Shown piece after piece: positions 8,797 to 17,600 of a DNA stretch of 64,000 nt. The stretch comes from Fulvivirga ulvae. Lineage in GTDB: Bacteria; Bacteroidota; Bacteroidia; Cytophagales; Cyclobacteriaceae. The stretch is taken from the NCBI RefSeq assembly GCF_021389975.1, contig NZ_CP089981.1, positions 700,501 through 764,500 on the forward strand, read 5' to 3'. A program made the position numbers and the translations under genes. The notes under the pieces are model-generated. The model had not been told where the DNA came from. It saw only the letters and a list, made by a program, of their open reading frames with translations, and did no database searches. Position 1 is the first letter of the stretch; the number at the start of each line of letters is the position of its first letter.

Positions 8797-8911
8797 ATCT
8801 CTTAAGCTTATTGATATCCTCTCCACCAATTTGTAAAAGGTTTGCGTGGTTGAATAAGAGAGTACAAGATTTTTTAAAGCTGAAACCAGAGGCAAACTTT
8901 TCAATATTCAT
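8777..8911 (-). pseudogene. immunity gene 5' fragment
   Basis: 44-codon frame with a good ATG at 8911 (MNIEKFASGFSFKKSCTLLF, HANLLQIGGEDINKLKRYE) that ends in a stop 20 bp inside the SMI1 gene. It reads like the genuine N-terminus of a small cytoplasmic protein that has lost its remainder. It fits the pattern of half-genes in this array. It is not recognised as a named family. It may pair with one of the C-terminal fragments at 8106 or 9381, but this cannot be shown. Confidence 0.4.
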
Positions 8912-8980
8912 GTTTCCAAGCTAGGCGCTTTTACAATTTCAATGTGACTTCAGTGCTTATAAGAATTCATTGTAATAATT

Positions 8981-9322
8981 TTAATCAATGTACCATTCAT
9001 TATTATTCCAATTTTCTATTGCCTGTTTTGATGCAAAACTAACATGAGGTAAATTCTTTTGTGACAAGTCTTTAAGAACGGCAATGCATTCTTCCGGGCT
9101 GAAAGTCATGCTATATGTCGCCGCAAGTGCGGCAACTTCGGTTTTATCTGAATGAATTAGTTTTAATAACTCCTTTTTTGCTTCAGTCCCTCCGCCCTTT
9201 ATAATATTATAGACTTTGTTAATTTTTTTTATTTCGGCATTACCTTTTTTCCAATCACCTTCCTCAGTGTACTTATGGTGATTGATCGCATGAGAAGCGA
9301 ATTTATCTATTTCTTTTTCCAT
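8981..9322 (-). CDS. DUF2019-like (HEAT-type) immunity protein
   Basis: 113-residue all-helical protein. Seen: an N-terminal helix with AINHHKYTEEGDWKKGNAEI, the 'G..kkgN' step typical of DUF2019, then IKGGGTEAKKELLKLIHSDK, EVAALAATYSMTFSPEECI and VSFASKQAIENW, which match two HEAT-like helical hairpins. DUF2019/HEAT proteins are common immunity partners in polymorphic toxin loci. It sits in the immunity array downstream of the RHS gene. No toxin tip precedes it directly; an immunity 3' fragment does (9381-9518). The role as immunity protein is inferred from family and context. Confidence 0.72.
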   Translation of the reverse strand: MEKEIDKFASHAINHHKYTEEGDWKKGNAEIKKINKVYNIIKGGGTEAKKELLKLIHSDKTEVAALAATYSMTFSPEECIAVLKDLSQKNLPHVSFASKQAIENWNNNEWYID

Positions 9323-9380
9323 GGTTTGTCAAATTAATTTAAAATGTCCAGCCTAAATCTTTAAGTTTTGCATACCAAAA

Positions 9381-9518
9381 TCATATTGGAATTGATAGCT
9401 TTTCGTTCTTTAATTCAAAGTCAAAAGGAAAGGAAATCTTACCTTTTAACTCTTCAATTAAATTATGATCAAGTTCAGTTTCTTGCCGGGTAAAAGCGCT
9501 CGCTACCTCGGTTTCGTG
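9381..9518 (-). pseudogene. immunity gene 3' fragment (copy B of a duplicated segment)
   Basis: Open frame without an ATG encoding FTRQETELDHNLIEELKGKI then SFPFDFELKNEKLSIPI and a stop. Bases 9404-9463 match 8225-8284 with one difference. The two copies diverge completely outside these 60 bp, as expected for two different immunity genes sharing a conserved 3' segment, or for recombination ends. The rest of the 9323-9550 gap holds nothing further that I can support. Confidence 0.45.
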
Positions 9519-9550
9519 TTAGGTTTAAGTAGACTTTCCATTAACATCAA

Positions 9551-10051
9551 CTATGAAGTGATTTTGTAAAACCCACTTCCCTCAAACTCGAATCCAGAAT
9601 CTATTCCTGGGGAGAGAATTAAACCAATATCATTTTGGAGTATACCTTCCGTGATTTGTTTCCAGTGTTCTGAGTTAATCTCTTCGGTTAGCGAATCCAC
9701 TAGATCATCATAGTTGTACTTTTTGATAAATGGTTCTAGCTGAGATTCCTTAATAAAAAGTATTAACTCTGTATCACATGAGAAATAATACCTTTCTTCA
9801 GATGGTAGTTCTTCACGATCCGCTTTCTTAATACTCCGAACTTGAAACGAGTCTTTACTAGGAATTACTTTAGCAAATGGAGCTTCTGTATATGGAAATA
9901 TTTTTGATTCAATTTCTTCATCTAAAATATCTCTTTGGAGGTTATCAATACCTTCTTTTAACTCGTTTAGATAAAGAGCATCAATTACATAATATTGTGA
10001 TCCAATATCTAGTTTTATATCTTCTCCTTTTAAAGAAATATTATTATTCAT
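9551..10051 (-). CDS. putative immunity protein of unknown family
   Basis: 166-residue acidic cytoplasmic protein without signal peptide. Seen: GEDIKLDIGSQYYVIDALYL near the start, a polar middle (KKADREELPSEERYYFSCDT) and a C-terminus LSPGIDSGFEFEGSGFYKI. The pattern 'identify a D-x-Y-x-I ... G-F ... G-S-G-F-Y' resembles calcium/phosphonate-like sensor immunity proteins, but I do not recognise a named family. Its ATG lies 11 bp after the stop of a toxin-tip remnant (10063-10168), exactly the spacing of a toxin/immunity pair. The immunity role is inferred from that position. Confidence 0.6.
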   Translation of the reverse strand: MNNNISLKGEDIKLDIGSQYYVIDALYLNELKEGIDNLQRDILDEEIESKIFPYTEAPFAKVIPSKDSFQVRSIKKADREELPSEERYYFSCDTELILFIKESQLEPFIKKYNYDDLVDSLTEEINSEHWKQITEGILQNDIGLILSPGIDSGFEFEGSGFYKITS

Positions 10052-10062
10052 ATCATATTAAC

Positions 10063-10170
10063 TTAGTATGGAACATATGGTAAATGTTCAAGCCCGTATC
10101 TTTTAAGCAAGCCCTCTGCATGGTGAAAGATCCGTGTCAGGAATTTCGGAGCTGGCAATAGTAGGTACGT
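10063..10170 (-). pseudogene. RHS linker fused to the last residues of a lost toxin tip
   Basis: Two joined relics. Bases 10131-10168 encode VPTIASSEIPDTD, matching VPTIARPEIPDTE of the RHS protein just before its variable tip (12185-12225). About there the frame shifts to IFHHAEGLLKRYGLEHLPYV ending at 10063, which reads like the natural C-terminus of another toxin. The tip body between the two has been deleted. It sits 11 bp upstream of the 9551-10051 gene, its likely antidote. Confidence 0.55.
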
Positions 10171-10224
10171 TTTATTTGACCGCGTGAGGCCGCAAGATGT
10201 TCTATAAAACAAAAGCCCGATTGC

Positions 10225-10269
10225 TGAACTGTACCCAAAAGTTAGACATAACCTTTGGGTTGCAGTTCA
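10225..10269. mobile_element. joined ends of an IS3-like insertion sequence (remnant)
   Basis: A 45-bp stretch whose left part TGAACTGTACCCAAAAGTT and right part ACCTTTGGGTTGCAGTTCA are imperfect inverted repeats. Ends of the form TGAACTG.(A)CCCAAAA are typical of IS3-family elements. No transposase lies between them, so it would be a solo scar or a tiny non-autonomous derivative. The remaining 10170-10405 sequence shows no gene. Confidence 0.4.
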
Positions 10270-10405
10270 ATCTGCATTGCGGATAACGAGCTTCTTAATC
10301 TGTTAATAAAACGCAGCAGCTAGGATGACCAAAAGAAAACGCTGTCTATTTTCCTGCTAAAGTCTAATCTGAAACAGCAGCTTTCTTAAAAAAGTAATAT
10401 GCTGC

Positions 10406-10927
10406 TTAAATAGTGCCAACCGAGTAGGCTTTAACGACACTAATGTCAGTTAATTCAGTATTGGTTACTTCATTTACTTTAAAAAACGTCTTTACTCTTT
10501 CCGTGCAAAATATAAGTAAAGTGTCTTCGGGTGAGAAGAAGTCTGAACCGTCCCAAGTATCATAATCAAATTTATATCCTGTGTAAAACCCTTCTTCTTT
10601 AGGCACATCGAGCTTACCACACTTGCCTGTTACTTGAAAACCATAATACTTTTCGCTTCTCCCTTCAATAGCTATTTCGTAACTGCTCCATCCTGTAAGT
10701 CCTGCTTCCTTCAATAAGTTGTACACTCGTTCCGAAACAGCAAAATTAAAAGGGTCTTGTAGGTGTGCTATATCATAGAGCTTTTTTCCTTCACTGACCT
10801 TCACCCAAAAAGGGGTCTCTAAAACTAAATTACCATGCATAAGAGCCTTTTCATCATATTCTTTCAGTGCTTCAACAAGGATTTCGCCTCTTTTTTGAGC
10901 CCACTGAAAACTATAAAATTTTTTCAT
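10406..10927 (-). CDS. Imm11-like immunity protein for the orphan toxin tip
   Basis: 173-residue cytoplasmic protein. Seen: PFNFAVSERVYNLLKEAGLT then GWSSYEIAIEG, the GLTGW turn seen in Imm11/DUF1629-like immunity proteins, followed by YYGFQVTGKCGKLDVPKEEG and TWDGSDFFSPEDTLLIFCTE. Its ATG starts 2 bp after the stop of the orphan nuclease tip at 10930-11133, so the two form a compact toxin/immunity cassette. It is probably translated by coupling with that tip when the tip is part of an intact RHS gene. Family name is tentative; the immunity role is well supported by position. Confidence 0.68.
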   Translation of the reverse strand: MKKFYSFQWAQKRGEILVEALKEYDEKALMHGNLVLETPFWVKVSEGKKLYDIAHLQDPFNFAVSERVYNLLKEAGLTGWSSYEIAIEGRSEKYYGFQVTGKCGKLDVPKEEGFYTGYKFDYDTWDGSDFFSPEDTLLIFCTERVKTFFKVNEVTNTELTDISVVKAYSVGTI

Positions 10928-10929
10928 AC

Positions 10930-11133
10930 CTAAAATCCGTAACTTTTCATTAATGAACTTCCAAAACTTTCAATCTGCTGACGAGTAGCATTTGGAGTTG
11001 CTCTAAAGAACTCAGACCATGCATTGTTATATGCATCTGCTGCACTTCTATGAGCACCGCTTGACCACCAAGTCAAATTCTTAGGGTCGTGTATATGTGT
11101 CTGTATAACGGCCTCCGCTTTGCCGAAGGCCGC
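10930..11133 (-). pseudogene. orphan RHS toxin tip (nuclease-like C-terminus)
   Basis: A 67-codon open frame without a start codon: AVIQTHIHDPKNLTWWSSGA, HRSAADAYNNAWSEFFRATP and NATRQQIESFGSSLMKSYGF, then stop. The His-x-His, the TWW..GAHR and the Asn/Trp pattern resemble the end of HNH-type (DUF2380-like) toxin domains, whose last helix reads '..ilxxxxxLmkxYG'. It has no RHS core or linker in front of it; an in-frame stop (11134-11136) precedes it. This is the classical orphan tip layout: recombination with the RHS core could swap it into use. Confidence 0.6.
11109..11132 (-). terminator. possible hairpin terminator after the main immunity gene
   Basis: CGGCCT and AGGCCG pair across a 12-base centre (24 bases in all), preceded by a 150-bp stretch without a supported gene that includes a smaller hairpin CAGGG..CCCTG near 11195-11215. 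It would end transcription of the RHS-immunity pair before the orphan tip. The T-tract is poor, so this is tentative. Confidence 0.35.
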
Positions 11134-11283
11134 TTATCAAAGTTTATTTTTCAAGTTCTAAAAGCAATCCATTAAAATCACTACTCACAAGTGTCAGGGG
11201 CGGACGCCCTGTTTTCATTTTAGATCTTAGGATCGCTGCGCTTAAACATAAGACCAGATGAGGGAAGTACTTATCCATCTAAA

Positions 11284-11664
11284 CTAGGGTAAATTACTAT
11301 TTCTTTTTACACTGGGTCTGTTGGCATATTTCGTTAGTTTAAAACCGGCGTCATTATTTGAACTTTCAATACATACAATATTTCCAATTGAAAATTCTTT
11401 TATTTTTTCCAGATAAGCCTTCAGGGTATTTAGGAGTCCATCTACTGATTCAATTTTTATTTTGGCATCAACAATTCTTGCAAACAGATCATTTTCCGTT
11501 ATTCCACCTCCTTTTAATATTACCAAACCATATCTCCATTCTTTCTCTTTACTTACCTGAAAGAACTTAGCCCCTTCATTTGATAATTTTGGATAAAGAA
11601 AATCACTGATCTTTTTTTCAGGTTTCTCTAGGTCAATTGGCACTATTATTTTTCTTGTTTTCAT
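11284..11664 (-). CDS. putative immunity protein for the RHS toxin
   Basis: 126-residue basic cytoplasmic protein starting 12 bp after the RHS stop codon. Seen: IIVPIDLEKPEKKISDFLYP, EWRYGLVILKGGGITENDLF and a tail FKLTKYANRPSVKR. I do not recognise a named family. Its place as the first gene behind the toxin tip is the standard position of the cognate antidote, and the tight spacing suggests coupled expression. The gene's lower GC than the RHS core fits exchange of tip and antidote as one cassette. Confidence 0.65.
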   Translation of the reverse strand: MKTRKIIVPIDLEKPEKKISDFLYPKLSNEGAKFFQVSKEKEWRYGLVILKGGGITENDLFARIVDAKIKIESVDGLLNTLKAYLEKIKEFSIGNIVCIESSNNDAGFKLTKYANRPSVKRNSNLP

Positions 11665-11676
11665 ACTGGTTTCCTA

Positions 11677-14600
11677 TTACGGTCTATAATATCTATGTCT
11701 AGTTATATGAGTTGTAATATCCTTTAAACGCATATTCGCAGGAATATCCAGGCCTCCATCAAATAGGGCTTTATAATGATCTACGTGGTAGCCTGGGGGA
11801 ACTTTACCACCATTTAACCAAGGTTTCATCCATGATGGATATTTCCCAGAAGCACCAGCCTCTTTCAAAAAAGCACTCCTCTGAGCCATGCTTCGCGTAG
11901 TTCCTGTTACAATACCATTGGCCTGTTTATATACATTCCATGCTGTTGCAGCTTCAGCTCTTGATACGAATTGTCCTGCTGTCATCTTTTGGAACTGATT
12001 CCAGGTTGAAGTGCTTGGTTTAGCTGAAATAACAACCTCATCCAAATATATAGTATTTTCGAGGAAATCACCACCGCCAATCTTCATTCCATTTGCCCCG
12101 AGCGGATCTTTCGGCAGCGCCGCTTTTGGTGCTGAGCTGGCCAATGGCGCTTTTTTCACCTCGCTCAGTGGCATAGGCAAAAGCTCGGTATCAGGAATTT
12201 CAGGTCTGGCAATAGTAGGTACGCTAGGTGCTACTACAGGGCTTGGAGAGCCAAACGCACCCGTCCAGAAATTTCTACCGTTTCGCAGTGCAGCAATTCC
12301 CTGGAAATTCCCTCCAATAAGCCCACCGGCTACAATACCAATAGCATAGTCTTTAGCTGTCAAATAAGGATCACCGAAATACAAGGAATTGCCCACACTT
12401 TGTATTGGCATAGACGCAGCCGACCCTGCCATACCCCCGATAGACCCTGCTATAAAGCCTCCGGCTCCTGCCGCTGCACCACCCATGGCCGTAAAAGCCG
12501 CTCCCCCGGTGGCAGCACCTACTGCCCCGGCCACGGCACCGATACCAAAGGCCACCATACCATCACCGAAGCTGTCTATCTTGTTCCAGTGTATTGCTAC
12601 ATTGATAGCACCGCCAATGACCGCCCCAATACCAATCGCAATTAAGGGGACGATTTCCCCTGACGGGTCAGTAAAATTGGCCGGGTTGTTTGCTATGCCC
12701 GTATAAGGGCTATGGAACTGCCCCTGCGGGTCTACAGCATAAAACCTGCCCAGGTCACTGTCGTAAAACCTTGCCCTGTAATTATGCAGGCCCGTTTCCG
12801 CATCATATTCCTGGCCGGTATAACGGTAAACATTGGGAATAAACCCTTCTTCCTGCCTTACAATATTGCCAAGCACATCATAATCATAGCGAGCATCCAC
12901 TGTACCACTTGCCGTGACCACCACCCGCGTAGAGCCCAGGTGATCTCTGCTATAAAACTTCACCTGCGGTACGGAAACCTGCTGCACCGAAAAATCATCA
13001 AAATACACCTCGCTATACTCGCGGCTTTCATTGCTCACATAGACCACCGCAAACCCCTCACGGTCGGCCATCATCTCCAGCTCTATAACCTCATGTTTGC
13101 GACCGGTGCCATCCTCATAAGCCGCTTCGGTAATCGGTTTATAGCCATAGCTTACCGGGTTCATATGCTTATCAAAAAAGATGTAATTCAGAAACGCCTG
13201 AGGCACACCCTTCTCATCCGCCTGTAGCCCTGCTGCCCCGATGGAAAGCGCATTTTCAAAAGCCGCCTGAAACAAATTACCTTCCGCCCCGGCAGGGATG
13301 CCAAGCGATTGCACCAGCTCCGCCGCCAATGCCGCAGGTACAAAACTTTTGTTGTTTTCAGGAGCCTTCAGGTACTTGGCCGATACAGTCATCTTTACCG
13401 TATCACCATGATAGAGCTGGAGCATCTTCGTTACCCCGACTTTCTTACCCGCTTCCCCGGTAAGCTTCAGGGCATAAGATGCATCCTTTGCTTTCGTGGC
13501 ATTGAAAAGGCTGGCATTGACGATAGGTGCCTGGCGGTAAGACTCACCAAACTCTTGTTCTTCATCTGCCCGTTTATCCGTTTCAAAAGTAGCGGTACTC
13601 GGCGCGAAGCCCGCGTTGGCATAAGCCGTTACCGTTTTAGAAGCGATCAGCCCCGTAAGCCCGTAAACAAAATACTTCGTATGCCAGTCCCCTGCATCAA
13701 TCCGCTCCTTCTCGATCATTGGGTAATCATTCATGCCCCTGACATACAGGGTATAATGTGTATCACTGCCATCAGCAGGGACCGTGGTCTTCATCACGCG
13801 CTCACCATCCGCCCTGTAGCGGTATCGCGCCACACCACCCTCATAAACCGTGCTTAAAGGCTTATTGAAATAGCTGTCATAAGTTATGTCGCTTAATTGT
13901 TTGGTCTGAGAGCTGGTAATATTACCATTGGCATCATAGCTGAACTGGTCCGTACTGCCGGAAATGCGGCTTACGCGGTTGGTGTTATTATAATAGCTGT
14001 AATGTTGCTGTGTACTGCCTTTCTTTATACTCAGGATATTGCCGTTAGGATCATAGCCGGTGGGGCTCCCGACCCCGATGTCCCAATTATTATCCGCACT
14101 GTTGTCACTCACCACAAGCCTGCCGAGCTTGTCATAGCGGTACGCATAATGATAGGTGGCAGGTGCCCCGTCCAGGGTAGTGATGTCCTTATAGTTATAG
14201 GTCGTTCGGGCTATCAGTCCGGAATGATAAGTGTCTCCGCCATAGCCATTACTATAGCTGATATCCTCCCTGAAATACGGATCATCAATCTGTACCAGCT
14301 TACCTGTGCCGTCATACTTGAAATTACGGACAAAGCTGTTGTTGTTCAGCTTCTCCTGGCTCAGCCCGCCATTCAGCCCGTAGGTATAAGAAGCGTAGGC
14401 TTCAGGCGCACCGGTTTCACCAATGGCAATCAGCCTGCCCAACCTGTCATAACCATAAGTAAGTGTACCCAAACCGGGCACCACTTCTTCAATCAGGGAA
14501 CCGACATTATTCCTCGCATAGCTGAGCGTTACCGTTTCTTCACTGTAGTCACTTACCCGCAGCCCTTTGGTTTTCATGCCATACCGGTCATACGTGAAAT

Positions 14601-17600
14601 ACTCGTTTACGACATCATTGTTACCCTCGTAATAGGTTGTTGTCCTGACCAGCTCCCCCCGGTGGAAAATATCATCGCCCAAAGCGGATTCATAGGTATG
14701 ATGCTGCCTTGCTTTCGTGTCGGAAGCCGCCGGGCCAGCGCCATTGGCCAGGCTTTGAAGAGTGCTTTCATTCCATGTCCCTGTATAGATACCGCTTTCA
14801 ATCACACGGCCTTCCCGGTCATATTTTAAATAGCTGATCGTACCATTGCCATCCTTAGAAAAGACCAGACGGCCTGTATTCTCATTATAAACAGACTTTG
14901 TAGTTCCCTGATCCGGGCCGTTTTGCTGTTTCACCCGGCCTAAGAAGTCATAAGCATATGTCTTGATATAAGCATTCCTGTCCACCTCATTATTCGGCGG
15001 GTTGTGGAAGTTGGGCGGATAGACCTTAACCAGGTGACCATAAGTGTCATACTTATAAGTAGTCGTGGCATAGATCGTATGGCCATCCACCCAAACTTTA
15101 CCATCAGCGTATGTCAGTTTCAGGTATGATTTATTGTTGAGCTGCCTTGCCCGGGCATCGGCCACCGAGGGCGCAGGGCACATAATACGGCAATACTTGT
15201 TATTGAAACAGTAGTCAGGATTATAGGCAATAGGCGTACGGCAATCATAATCGTAATACCTGACCGGTGTAGGCCCGCAACTGATCCGGCAATTCTGCGC
15301 ATTGAAACAATAATCAGGATCATAGTCTATCGGCGTGCTGCAATCATAATCGTAATAGACAATATCCGGGACGCATAATATCCGGCAATTGTTCTCATCA
15401 AAGCAGTACTTCGGATCATATTCGATAATCGTGGTGCAATCGAGATCATAATATAAGGTCGGTTCCGGCAGTTCAAAAACTACCGTTGCGTAATAGGTCT
15501 TATCGGCCTGCGCCTGAAATGTGCCGGAGACGTTAACTTCTCCATCCACAATATCCCCGGCGCCCGGTGTGGTGCCTATTTTTACCCGCGTCTTATACGT
15601 CTCCACATCTGCATAGTCATAGCTTACCTCACTGCTGAAGGGAACTGAAAACGCATGGCTTTGCCCGCTCGTTACGGTTTTATTTGTATAATGGGGCTCC
15701 TGGTCCGTACCGGTAACCGGGCCGGCTTTTTCCAAAATTACATTGCCTGCCAGATCCCTCATGGTAATCTGCTCGCTACCATCAGGAGAAATGGTTTTTA
15801 CCACGCTGTATTTACCCCCGGCGTAGCCCAGATCAATATCCGAAGTGGTGAGATATTCAATACTTCCGTTTTTACCCGACCCCAACTTATAAGTAGTGCC
15901 GGGGCTGCTTTGTTCTAAAACCCTGCCTAACGGTGAAGTTTCATACCGGGTAGCACTGTAAGGGTAATAACCGTCATTGTTCAGGTCCCTTACCTCACCA
16001 TACATGTAGCCGTTACCGCGGTTATAGTTTGTGATAAAATTCTGACGATAACCGAAATCCCCTGCTACCCGCGTAAGTTTTGCCGTGACATCGCCCCGTC
16101 CGAGCGCATCATAAAGCTGCTGGCTGACCAATAAAGTGGTGTCACTTTCCTTGCCCTGCTGCTGCAATACCTTACCCGCAGCATCCAGGTAGGTAGTGCT
16201 TTCTATAGGATCAGCATAGACGACCACATTATCGACGGCATATGCACTGGCGCTTCCATAGCTGTAATGGAGAAAGCCAACCTTTTGAATACCGCTGGTG
16301 TTAGCCCTTAAGGGCAGGTCGTTGAGATAAAGCCTCCCGTCCACAAAATAATCAGCCGTGCCCCTTTCCGTATTGACCACGACCTTGATGCGGTAAGTGG
16401 TGCCTGCTTCCAGGTTTGTTTTTATAGTGCTCCACTGGCCATTATGGGTTTGCAACTTGTTAGCGGAGAAATCGAGCCATACGGCATTTTCAGCACTTCC
16501 ATTGCGCAAGTCCCATCCATCGCCGCCCATGGCCAGCCCCAAAGCATGGTTATTGCCGGGCTGGATCATACGCACATCAAATTCAACACCTACATTGCCC
16601 GTTAGCTCTCCTGACATATCCAGATAATAGATATCGGCCTGTCCATTGGTTGCACCACCGCTACTGGTTACGTGCAGTTCACCATTTTCAAATTTAAATA
16701 CAGGCGTTGCCCCATTGCTATTCTCCTGATATTTCCAGTGCGGATTATCTGTTGCAAAATCTTCATAAATCCCATCTTTGGCCTTTATGGTGGTGGTATG
16801 CGCACTGGGTGGGTCTGCGGTATTGAAGCTCCCTGTTTCGCGGTAGCCGTTATACCCGGCAGAGGTTGAAAAAGGTGTACCGTCAATGCCTATGGAAGCC
16901 ACCGCATAGCCAAGGCTATTATATAGTTTCCGCGTTATCAGCCCTTCACTGCTGATGGAGGCGGTAGCATAGAGATGGTCTTTGTCAAACGAAGTACTGG
17001 TAGCATAAGCATCTTCGGGGTAGAGCCTGAAATTATCCGTATACATTTTGCCGGAGGTGGCATATATCCCGTCGTACGTTCCATAAGCATAAGAAGCAAG
17101 GGTTTCTATGATTTTCACCCCATCCAGCATCACCTTAATCTTACCACCCTTTCGTACAGTAAGGTGGTGCCATCTCTTATCATTGGCAAAGGTGTAGCTT
17201 TCAAGCAGGGTTCCGGTGTAATAGACCTTAATGGCATCGCTGTAGATGCGCACCGTGTAGCCTGAGTTTTGAGGGGCATGTGCCGCCGATTGCTTTCCAA
17301 AATGATAGGCCAGGTAGCCAGTGCCGTGGACCAGCTTGTAATCAAACTCCGCAATCTGATTTTTAGAGGTGCTGACAGCTTTATTGCTGTAAAGGTTGGC
17401 GCTCTGGGAGGCGTTATCAAATTTCATTGTCCCATTGTCAAATTGCCAGTGAGACGTGCCCGTCCAGCTTCCCGAACTGTTGATCAGGTCATGATCATCA
17501 AAATCAGCACAAAGCACTTCTGCGGGGGCTGCATTATAAACAGTAGCAACCTGAACACCATAATGGTCATAGACATTGGTGGTGTAGCGATCATCCATAT

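Noticed and set aside
8796..8904. Longer TTG start for the SMI1 gene
   Set aside because: The added residues lie opposite a better ATG frame (8911) and do not look like the family N-terminus.
11180..11250. 24-codon ATG frame between the main immunity gene and the orphan tip
   Set aside because: Too short, unrecognised and overlapped by a hairpin; not supported as a gene.
12389..12706. Pro/Ala-rich plus-strand frame
   Set aside because: Mirror of the Ala/Gly-rich hydrophobic stretch of the RHS protein.
13897..14829. 310-codon open frame on the plus strand opposite the RHS gene
   Set aside because: It is the antisense of the repetitive YD region; codon periodicity follows the RHS frame and the product is low-complexity Ile/Val/Ala.
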